Of a DNA stretch of 64,000 bases, positions 45,005 to 53,008 are shown one piece after another. The translations under genes and the position numbers were made by a program. Origin of the DNA: Planctomycetaceae bacterium. Its GTDB lineage: Bacteria; Planctomycetota; Planctomycetia; Planctomycetales; Planctomycetaceae. Under the pieces are notes generated by a model. That model saw only the letters and a list, made by a program, of their open reading frames with translations, did no database searches and was not told the DNA's origin. The stretch lies in NCBI GenBank assembly GCA_018699955.1, contig JABISG010000154.1, positions 1 through 64,000 of the forward strand, given 5' to 3'. Each line of letters starts with the position of its first letter. The first letter of the stretch is position 1.

Positions 45005-45359
45005 CGTCGCGGGTCCGCACAATCGAGACGCCAACCGACTTGGCAAACCGTAGCGCTGCCGGCTTCTCGACGCTGACCTGAACCTGCCCGACACGTTGAT
45101 CGGACAGACAGACGCGCGCGATTTCATCGGCCAGTTTCTCCACCAGGAAGAACTTTGATCCTTCCACCAATTCGATCACCTGCTTGGCGATATCGCGGTA
45201 GTTCACCGTATCGTTCATGTCATCGGAACGACCGGCGGCCCGCGTATCGACATCCAGTACCAGATTGATCAGAACGTCCTGACGATTGGAACGCTCGTCA
45301 TCGTTCACGCCGATGATCGTCCGCAGGAATAAGTCTTTAACGAGAATTTGGTCAGCCAT
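44997..45359 (-). CDS. folB: Dihydroneopterin aldolase
   Basis: 120 residues, full length. DQILVKDLFLRTIIGVNDDERSN has the conserved Glu/Arg region, with NLVLDVDTRAAGRSDDMNDTVNYRDI and FFLVEKLADEIARVCL containing the catalytic Lys, and VSVEKPAALRFAKSVGVSIVR. It converts 7,8-dihydroneopterin to 6-hydroxymethyl-dihydropterin and glycolaldehyde, feeding FolK encoded directly downstream. ATG start at 45359, about 77 bp downstream of the SDR gene. Confidence 0.95.
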   Translation of the reverse strand: MADQILVKDLFLRTIIGVNDDERSNRQDVLINLVLDVDTRAAGRSDDMNDTVNYRDIAKQVIELVEGSKFFLVEKLADEIARVCLSDQRVGQVQVSVEKPAALRFAKSVGVSIVRTRDDV

Positions 45360-45436
45360 CGATTCGTGTGTCCTGAATGCACGTTGAAGAAAACACTCTC
45401 ACTCCGCGCTCCTCTTCGAGTCGCGGCTCACCTTAC

Positions 45437-46177
45437 TCAAATCTCCTGCCCGCCGGCAACATTCAACACCTCGCCGGTGACGAAATCTGATCGTAGCAAG
45501 TACAACACCGCGTCGGTTACATCGGCCGGCGATCCGGGACGCTGCAGTGGAATGTTCTGCGCCAATTTGTCGAGATAACTTTCCTCTTCGCCCGGTGGTG
45601 GCAGTATTGCACCGGGGGCGACTGCGTTCACCTGAATCTGCGGGGCGAGTTCGACTGCCAGATTGCGGGTCAGTGAAACCAAACCACTCTTGCTCAGCGT
45701 GTAGACCAAATGCTCGGGATCGGTCCGCATCGCCCGCCAATCAACAATGTTGACAATGTGAGCCTGCTGCTTGGGACCCGCCTGTGCTGAGAATTCTTGA
45801 CACAGAAATGTCGGAGCCTGCAGGTTAATCGCCATCGTTCGCTGCCAGCTTTCGGCAGTCATCGCCTGCAGTGTTTCCGCATCGAAGACCGCGGCGCTGT
45901 TAATCAGAATATCGACCCCACCCAGAGCAGCGGCAGTTTCTGCAACGATGTGCTGCGCAGAGTTCGCGGCGTCGCTCAAGTCGGCCTGAATGCTGAACGC
46001 CCGGGTTCCACGCGCACGAATCTCCTCGCAGGTTTTGTTGGCCGCGTCGCGCGAGTGAAAGTAGTGCAGGCCGATATCAACACCGGCGTCGGCCAACGCC
46101 AGCGCGATGGCACGACCGAGGCGAATCGCCCCACCGGTTACGATGGCTCTTTTCCCGCGCAATTCCACAATAAACAC
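45437..46177 (-). CDS. SDR oxidoreductase, pteridine-reductase-like (FolM/PTR1-type)
   Basis: 246 residues. TGGAIRLGRAIALALA is the TGxxxRxG variant of the SDR cofactor motif seen in pteridine reductases, with NSAAVF in place of NNAG. A Tyr-x3-Lys catalytic pair (YTLSKSG) and NAVAPGAILPP follow. Because folB and folK follow on the same strand, reduction of dihydrobiopterin/dihydrofolate is the most attractive role; a generic SDR remains possible. Starts at GTG 46177, or GTG 46168. Confidence 0.78.
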   Translation of the reverse strand: MFIVELRGKRAIVTGGAIRLGRAIALALADAGVDIGLHYFHSRDAANKTCEEIRARGTRAFSIQADLSDAANSAQHIVAETAAALGGVDILINSAAVFDAETLQAMTAESWQRTMAINLQAPTFLCQEFSAQAGPKQQAHIVNIVDWRAMRTDPEHLVYTLSKSGLVSLTRNLAVELAPQIQVNAVAPGAILPPPGEEESYLDKLAQNIPLQRPGSPADVTDAVLYLLRSDFVTGEVLNVAGGQEI

Positions 46178-46206
46178 GTCACACTGCTAAGCCGTACTCC
46201 GCGTGT

Positions 46207-46233
46207 TGCACTGGCGACACGCCAGTGGCACCC
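46207..46233. repeat. Dispersed palindrome, CACTGGCG family (copy 4)
   Basis: GCACTGGCG-ACA-CGCCAGTGGCACCC, the cleanest copy; 30 bp upstream of the SDR start. Confidence 0.8.
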
Positions 46234-46287
46234 GATGATTTCCAACCACTACCCACCAATTTCCATCCACTTTCGCATCATAAACAC

Positions 46288-46321
46288 AAACGGCTGCTGA
46301 TGCAGGCACCAGCAGCCGTTT
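46288..46321 (-). terminator. Hairpin terminator after the flagellar operon
   Basis: On the minus strand CGGCTGCTG-N10-CAGCAGCCG is a 9-bp stem followed by TTTGTGTTT, 34 bp after the sigma-factor stop. Confidence 0.7.
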
Positions 46322-46354
46322 GGAAAGAATCTTAATGGGTATCAATGCGATCGA

Positions 46355-47131
<777 letters not shown>

Positions 47132-47308
47132 TCAACCCTCCGTGGTCGTTTTGCAGTCGCGATTGTTGTCTCTTGGTTTGTTCCGCTATTTGAAGTTCTG
47201 TCAAAACCCTCTGTTGGCTCACAACACCCCTTGTGTTCTAAGTGCCGAGTTCGCCCACAACCGGGTTTTGACGGGGCCTCATGTCGCTTGCCGTCCGTTA
47301 GGCCGGCT

Positions 47309-47533
47309 TTATCTTTGCTCTTCCGCGATGATGCGATTCACTTCGACTCGGGCGTCCTCTTCAACCAGGCGACGCGCTAAGTCGCCGCACATCAGGCCGA
47401 TCACATAAAACGCCGCTGCCGCTGCCAATGCCGTTCTTAAAGTTCCGTCGAACTGTCCGCTGGTCATCACCCCGCGAAGCGACACCGTCGCAAACGCGAT
47501 AAGTGAAAGTCGGCCCGCAAACAGTTTGGCCAC
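47309..47533 (-). CDS. Small membrane protein in the flagellar operon
   Basis: 74 residues from a GTG at 47533, or 107 from 47632. TALAAAAAFYVIGLMCGDLARRLV forms a clear transmembrane helix, with a weaker hydrophobic segment before it (RLSLIAFATVS) and a charged tail ending in EDARVEVNRIIAEEQR. Not recognised. It lies between flhG and fliA on the same strand, so a flagellum-related role is possible from context. The N-terminus is uncertain because the upstream residues look unconserved. Confidence 0.6.
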   Translation of the reverse strand: MAKLFAGRLSLIAFATVSLRGVMTSGQFDGTLRTALAAAAAFYVIGLMCGDLARRLVEEDARVEVNRIIAEEQR

Positions 47534-47901
47534 TGTCGATTGCCTGCAAAAAGTTGCGAACAGATACCCTTGGCCGCTATGTCCCAACACCGTGATTCGG
47601 CACCGTGAAACGAAGCCGAAATTGAGACACAACGCCCGCTAAAGCTATCTATCGGCATCAGCAGCCGTTTGAATCAGTTTCTTTTGCTTAACAGGCAAAC
47701 TTTCTAAAATCGCTAGAGTCGCTACAAATTGCGCAAACCAACATCGGTCCGCGCGCCATCGCTCTCAAAGCCCACGGGCTGATTCCCCTGGGATTAAGAT
47801 CGATGTGGTTAATCCGGGTTTGAATTTCGCTGAGTGGAGAAATGTCGTGTGCGGGAGGGAGAGTGAGGAAGGAGAGAGTTGGAGAGGAGAGAGTCGGAGG
47901 G
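47534..47901. other. Intergenic stretch within the flagellar cluster
   Basis: Holds an AAAGCCCACGGG-family element at 47767-47795. No gene is supported apart from possible N-terminal extension of the small membrane protein. Confidence 0.45.
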
Positions 47902-48798
47902 TCAAGCGGCTCTGGTGACTGTGAGTGATTCGCCGACGCGCGGAAAAAACGATCCGCGCGAAGGCTGTGACTGGGCGAGATTGGTCATGCGACGCGCCAG
48001 TTGCCGAACGGCGGCCGACGCGGCACAGTGAGGGCTGTTGATAAGAAATGGTTGACGCCGGGAGACGGCAACCGGAACATTGTCGTCGTCTGGAATCGTG
48101 CCGGCGGTGGCGATTGAAGTCCGCAGGAAGAGTCGCACCGTGTTTTGCAACCCTTCCATAATTGCCCGCGCTTGCCGCGATGATTCTGCGCGATTCACCA
48201 CCACTTCCATAATCGGCACATCGTTACCAGAAAGAGCTTTGATGCCAGCGTAGGCATCGGCAATCGAAGTCGGTTCGGGTGTTGTCACCACCAGCGCCAC
48301 GTCGGCCGCGGTTACCAATTGCCGCACCGCGCGATGAATTCCTGCGCCCGTATCGACGACGATGTAGTCGTGGTTCTGTTCCATTTCTGCCAACTGGTGC
48401 AGGAGTTCCCGCCGATCACCTTCCGAGCAGTCGGCCAGGTCACAAAGCCCACTGGCTCCGGGAATGACGCTGATTCCCTCCGGTCCTTCGAGCACGACGT
48501 CCTGCAACTTTCGCGCACCAATGATGACGTGCGACAGATTCCAATACCCGTTCAGTCCGCACAAGAGTTCGACGTTGCCCAATCCCAGATTGGCATCGAG
48601 CAGGCAGACACGTTGATCCATTTGCCCGAGCGCAATCGCCAGATTGAGGGCAATGTTGGTCTTGCCGACGCCACCCTTTGCGCCGGCGATGGCAATCGTC
48701 TTCGCACGATGCGACCCCGATGGGGATTCATCGACGCCGTTCTGCATCGCCTTCTGGCGTTCCACGAGCCCGCGGAGTGTTTTCGCCTGGTCAGTCAT
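47902..48798 (-). CDS. flhG: FlhG (MinD-like flagellar number regulator)
   Basis: 298 residues. Deviant Walker A KGGVGKTNIALNLA, DANLGLGNVELLCGLN, VVDTGAGI, and TTPEPTSIADAYAGIK identify the MinD/ParA group, FlhG subtype. The N-terminus AKTLRGLVERQK resembles the DQA.xLR region of FlhG, which contacts FlhF and the ATPase partner. It sets flagellar number and placement with FlhF. The ATG at 48798 is used; the frame runs on to 48870, which touches flhF. Confidence 0.9.
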   Translation of the reverse strand: MTDQAKTLRGLVERQKAMQNGVDESPSGSHRAKTIAIAGAKGGVGKTNIALNLAIALGQMDQRVCLLDANLGLGNVELLCGLNGYWNLSHVIIGARKLQDVVLEGPEGISVIPGASGLCDLADCSEGDRRELLHQLAEMEQNHDYIVVDTGAGIHRAVRQLVTAADVALVVTTPEPTSIADAYAGIKALSGNDVPIMEVVVNRAESSRQARAIMEGLQNTVRLFLRTSIATAGTIPDDDNVPVAVSRRQPFLINSPHCAASAAVRQLARRMTNLAQSQPSRGSFFPRVGESLTVTRAA

Positions 48799-48866
48799 TG
48801 TCGGCAATTTCCGGTAGTGAGTTTCTTCAAGTGCCTGGTTTCTTATTTGGCAGCCTGTCGCCTTCG

Positions 48867-50159
48867 TCAATCAAACAAACTGTCCTGTCCCAAGACCAGT
48901 CGGGCCAGTCGCGAGGCACGGGCCGGCTCGATATCGTCCGGAACATCCTGCCCGGTTGTGACGTAGCTGATGGGCAAATCGACGCGTTGCACCAGCGAAA
49001 GCAGCGATCCCAGTCCGGCCGCCTCGTCGAGCTTTGTGAGGATCAGCGATGTCGCGTTTGCTACGCCAAACTGTTCGGCCGTCGCCAACAGGCTGCGGAC
49101 GCTCGACGTCAAACTCAATACCAGATGCACTTCGTCCACGTTCGCTTCGGCCAGCAAACTTTTTAGTTCTTGAATCTGCAACTCGTCGCGCGGACTGCGT
49201 CCGGCCGTGTCGATCAAAATCAAATCGAGACCGGCCAACTCGTCGAGCGCTCGCCGCATTTCCGGCGGACTGGTGACGACCTTCATTGGCAAATCGATAA
49301 TTTCCGCATAGGTACGTAATTGTTCGACGGCTGCAATCCGGTACGTGTCGACCGTGACCAGCCCCATTTTTATTCCGTCACGGAGCCGAAAGTTTGCGGC
49401 CAACTTGGCAATCGTCGTCGTCTTGCCCACGCCGGTCGTGCCAACCAACGCCACCACTTTTTGCTTTCCCGGAGTCGGCATGATTGGATCAGAACAGCGA
49501 ATCTCGGATTCGACCAACGCGGTCAGCAGATTTCGGCCCGCTTTGACATCGTTCAATTGTTTGGGGGAAGCATGTTCCTTCAATTGTCCAATCAGGTTGC
49601 GGGCAACGTCATCTTCGACGTCGGCGTCGATTAATTCTGTATACAGGGAGAACAGTTCACCGGGAATCTCGTCGGCCTTCCGCAACGTGCTGCTGCGTCC
49701 CAACTCGTTCAGCATTTTCTGAATCGATTCCAACTTCTCGGCAAATTGCACCGTCGGATCGGGATTGCTTTCCGGCTGCAGCGCGCGAGTGACAGCACCG
49801 CCAGCTCGGCTGTCGAAGTGATCGTTCAACGGTGGATCAATTTCCCGCGACGCGCGGCTGAAATCGAGCGAGACACCATCGCCAGAAACTTTCGCCGGGG
49901 TGATCGATTGCGGTCGTACTCCCACCGTCGATGCGGCTGCGACACCATCGCCGACGGTTGTCTTCGTCGCCCGATGTTGTACATCGACCCCCAAGCCGGC
50001 TGTGATTTCGACAGTCTCAGCCGGTTTTCGCCACGGCAGTATTCGTCGCTTCGTTGTCTGGCGTGTATGCAGAATGACGGCCTCGCCGCCCATCTCCTCG
50101 CGCACCAGATCGAGGGCCGCCTGCATGTTGTCCGCACGGAACGTTCGCACGTCAGTCAT
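48867..50159 (-). CDS. flhF: FlhF, SRP-like GTPase of flagellar placement
   Basis: 430 residues. N-terminus DVRTFRADNMQAALDLVREEMGGEAVILHTR is the FlhF signature. After a variable linker (B domain) and alpha-helical N-part, the SRP-type NG GTPase shows VALVGTTGVGKTTTIAKLAAN, VDTYRIAAVEQLRTYA, LILIDTAGRSPRD and LILTKLDEAAGLG. FlhF targets the first flagellar components to the pole and is paired with FlhG next door. It is 69 bp upstream of the flhG start. Confidence 0.93.
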   Translation of the reverse strand: MTDVRTFRADNMQAALDLVREEMGGEAVILHTRQTTKRRILPWRKPAETVEITAGLGVDVQHRATKTTVGDGVAAASTVGVRPQSITPAKVSGDGVSLDFSRASREIDPPLNDHFDSRAGGAVTRALQPESNPDPTVQFAEKLESIQKMLNELGRSSTLRKADEIPGELFSLYTELIDADVEDDVARNLIGQLKEHASPKQLNDVKAGRNLLTALVESEIRCSDPIMPTPGKQKVVALVGTTGVGKTTTIAKLAANFRLRDGIKMGLVTVDTYRIAAVEQLRTYAEIIDLPMKVVTSPPEMRRALDELAGLDLILIDTAGRSPRDELQIQELKSLLAEANVDEVHLVLSLTSSVRSLLATAEQFGVANATSLILTKLDEAAGLGSLLSLVQRVDLPISYVTTGQDVPDDIEPARASRLARLVLGQDSLFD

Positions 50160-50181
50160 TTTTGAAAATCCCTTTTCGACT

Positions 50182-50439
50182 CTATTCGGTTAGCCGCGAC
50201 GCGCGAGTTCTTGCATAGCCAATTACAGCAAGGCAGATTCCAGCAAGTCCTAACAAGAACGAAGCGTTAGTCAATTGACGTGCAGACTCCAAGGCGCTGA
50301 AGACATTTGCAAGCGATGATTCAAGTGATTCCGGAGTCACTCCTTCGACCGCAATCATCGAATTGAACACGCTAAACACGAACAACCCGACTGCAATCAC
50401 GATAAGAATGATTCCTGTGTTTTTCATATGTTTCATCAT
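50182..50439 (-). CDS. Small two-TM membrane protein between flhA and flhF
   Basis: 85 residues with two hydrophobic helices (TGIILIVIAVGLFVFSVFNSM and FLLGLAGICLAVIGYA). Starts MMKHMKNTG 21 bp after flhA; its C-terminal tail (RASRLTE) is encoded by a GGTTAGCCGCGAC-family repeat at 50187-50209. Not recognised. Its place inside the flagellar operon could mean a role in export, or simply an inserted gene. Confidence 0.65.
   Translation of the reverse strand: MMKHMKNTGIILIVIAVGLFVFSVFNSMIAVEGVTPESLESSLANVFSALESARQLTNASFLLGLAGICLAVIGYARTRASRLTE
50187..50209. repeat. Short GGTTAGCCGCGAC-family copy
   Basis: Overlaps the last codons of the small membrane-protein gene; related to 14172-14205. Confidence 0.45.
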
Positions 50440-50460
50440 TCACCACCGCTTCCACTCAAA

Positions 50461-52578
50461 CTAGGCTGCCCCGGCACCAACTGCCTGCAGGGTGTCGGCT
50501 CCGACTTGACCGACCGATTCGACATCGGTGTCGCGTGTGATTTCGCTCAGGCTGAGGACTGCCAATTTCGGTAAGGCGGACGATGTGATTTGTTTCAATC
50601 CGGCCCGCACTGCCGGACTGCAGAGCACCACAGGAGGATGTCCGGCAGTGACCAGTTTTTCGAGTTCCGTCATCAAGCCGCGCGTGACTGTTTCAGCAAT
50701 TTGCGGCGAGAGTTTGATCACCAAACCGCGTTCGCCGTAATCGAAGCCGCCGGCCAGAATGTCTTCCAAGGCCGGGTCGATTGTCACCGCACGCAACAGC
50801 CGATTCTGATCACGGTACTGTCGGCAGATTGTTCGCGAGAGGGAATGACGGACGTACTCGGTCAGAATTCCGAGGTCTTTTGTCCGGTCGGCATAATCGC
50901 CCAGCGTTTCCAGAATCGCTTCCAAATCGCGAACCGGCACGCGTTCGTTTAACAGGTTATTCAACACCTGATGAAGTTGGGGCGTTTTCAGCAGATCGGG
51001 AATCAGTTCGTCCACAACCTTCGGCGACGTATCGCGCAGATTGTCCAATAGTTGGTGTACTTGCTGACGTGTCAGCAACTCGGGACTGTGTTCCCTCACC
51101 ACTTCGGTGAGGTGTGTGATGATGACCGCCGACGGCTCGACGACATTGTATCCCTGCAGTTCGGCTCGCTCTTTGTGCTGTGCTTCGATCCACTTGGCGG
51201 GCCGCCCGAAGGCCGGTTCAACTGTACTCAACCCCGGAATGTCGCCGCTGGTCGTTCCCGAATCGATCGCAAGATACCCATCCAGATACGCCTCGCCCCA
51301 GGCGATGGCAACGTCGCGGATTTTGATTTGGTACTGACGTTGGCCGAGCCGAATGTTGTCACGCACGCGAACCTTCGGCAGAATGATGCCGAGTTCTTGC
51401 GCAATTTTGTGCCGCACGCGCGAAATTCGATCGAGCAAATCACCACCCGATGCCGGATCGGCGAGCCGAATCAGGCCCACGCCCAGTTCGAGTTCCATCG
51501 GATCGATAAACAGATTGTCTTCCGGTTTTGGTTCCGGTCTCTCTTCAGTTTGCTGCTCAACTGCTTGTTGTTCGGCCACAGCGAGCTTCACTTTTGCACC
51601 GCGCCGCAGCACGATTCCGATCGTCCCGCAAGCGAGTCCCAATACCAGCATCGGCCCTGTCGGCAGGCCAGTCATCGACAGGCACGCCAGAAACGCAGCT
51701 GCCAGAAACATCGCTTCGGGGTAGCGAAACATCTGCGTGACAACCTCGCGTGGCAGATTGCTCTTTTCCGACGTTCGCGTTGCAATCAAACCGGCTGCCA
51801 ATGAAATCAGGAAGGCCGGAATTTGAGTTACCAGTCCATCACCAATCGTTAACGCGGTGAAGACTTCCACCGCCTTGCCGAATTGCATGTTGTTCTGGAT
51901 CATGCCCACGAACAGCCCGCCGGCGATGTTGATGAGAGTGATCACAATGCCGGCAATCGCGTCGCCGCGGACGAATTTACTGGCACCGTCCATCGATCCG
52001 TAGAAGTCGGCCTGCTCGGTAATCTCGGTTCGCCGCTGCTTTGCCTGCTCTTGCGTGATCAGGCCGGCGTTCAAGTCGGCATCAACGGCCATCTGTTTTC
52101 CGGGCATACCATCCAAGGCAAATCGTGCCGCCACTTCGCTGATTCGCGTCGCACCTTTGGTAATGACCAGGAACTGAATCGCAACCAGAATGATGAAGAG
52201 GATCAGCCCGACAACAATACTGTCGCCGGAAACGAAATTGCCGAACGCCTCAATCACCCCGCCCGCTGCGCCGGTTCCATGCGTTGCACCGCGTGTCAGA
52301 ATCAGCCGCGTGGAAGCGACGTTGAGCACGAGCCGGGCCAATGTCGTCCCCAGCAGAATCGCCGGGAAGGCACTGAACTCGAGCGGCCGACTGACGTAAA
52401 TCGTTGTCAGCAATATCACAACGGCCACGGTCACGTTGGTCGCCAGCAGCATATCGAGCAGCAACGGTGGCAGCGGGGCAACGATGACAAGCACCGACGT
52501 CACGATCAGCATCGGGAACATCAGTCCCCTGCTGCGCGTCAGGAATCCGCGCAATCCGCTCTCTGCCTCGGGTGGCAT
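50461..52578 (-). CDS. flhA: Flagellar export apparatus protein FlhA
   Basis: 705 residues. Seven to eight transmembrane helices at ~20-325, with the FHIPEP signature region DMLLATNVTVAVVILLTTIYV, RPLEFSAFPAILLGTTLARLVLNVASTRLIL, and GMPGKQMAVDADLNAGLITQEQAK containing the conserved cytoplasmic loop. The C-terminal cytoplasmic domain (~360-690) has SHLTEV-like ITHLTEVVREHSPELLTRQ. It is the core export-gate subunit of the flagellar type III secretion apparatus. First gene of the flagellar operon here. Confidence 0.96.
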   Translation of the reverse strand: MPPEAESGLRGFLTRSRGLMFPMLIVTSVLVIVAPLPPLLLDMLLATNVTVAVVILLTTIYVSRPLEFSAFPAILLGTTLARLVLNVASTRLILTRGATHGTGAAGGVIEAFGNFVSGDSIVVGLILFIILVAIQFLVITKGATRISEVAARFALDGMPGKQMAVDADLNAGLITQEQAKQRRTEITEQADFYGSMDGASKFVRGDAIAGIVITLINIAGGLFVGMIQNNMQFGKAVEVFTALTIGDGLVTQIPAFLISLAAGLIATRTSEKSNLPREVVTQMFRYPEAMFLAAAFLACLSMTGLPTGPMLVLGLACGTIGIVLRRGAKVKLAVAEQQAVEQQTEERPEPKPEDNLFIDPMELELGVGLIRLADPASGGDLLDRISRVRHKIAQELGIILPKVRVRDNIRLGQRQYQIKIRDVAIAWGEAYLDGYLAIDSGTTSGDIPGLSTVEPAFGRPAKWIEAQHKERAELQGYNVVEPSAVIITHLTEVVREHSPELLTRQQVHQLLDNLRDTSPKVVDELIPDLLKTPQLHQVLNNLLNERVPVRDLEAILETLGDYADRTKDLGILTEYVRHSLSRTICRQYRDQNRLLRAVTIDPALEDILAGGFDYGERGLVIKLSPQIAETVTRGLMTELEKLVTAGHPPVVLCSPAVRAGLKQITSSALPKLAVLSLSEITRDTDVESVGQVGADTLQAVGAGAA

Positions 52579-53008
52579 CCATGCCTCCGACGACCGTGGT
52601 GAGTGATTATTGTGACAAACAAAATATGAAGAGATGAGATGAGAGGGGCGAGTGATATCGGAATCCGTAATCGCTGTCCAGAGAAATTATCGACGATCCG
52701 CAGCGCACGACTCACGACGACGTGAATCCCATCCACGCTTGCGGTTTCGCGTCCTCTTTTTATGCGGCGATGTCCGAGTATCGCCGTCGCGCCCCGCAAG
52801 CGGGGCGGCTAAATCGGCTGTGATCGACCATCACAAACGCATCAACGTTCGTCGAACTGTTGACTATTCCCCGGCCCCTTGTGAAACTGAAGTTGACAAT
52901 TGCCCGGTTGGCGGCATTTAGGGCAATTCGGCAATTTGCGATTTCATGCGAGACTTCTCTGCTCGCAATCCAACATCAGGCGACCTCATTAATCTCCCGA
53001 GGACCGGC
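52579..53008. other. Intergenic region between divergent flhA and WD40 genes
   Basis: Contains a CGCTTGCGGTTTCGCG element at 52731-52755 and a GC-rich hairpin at 52790-52807 (CGCCCCGC-AA-GCGGGGCG). Both flanking promoters should lie here; no clear -10/-35 pair was fixed. Confidence 0.5.
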
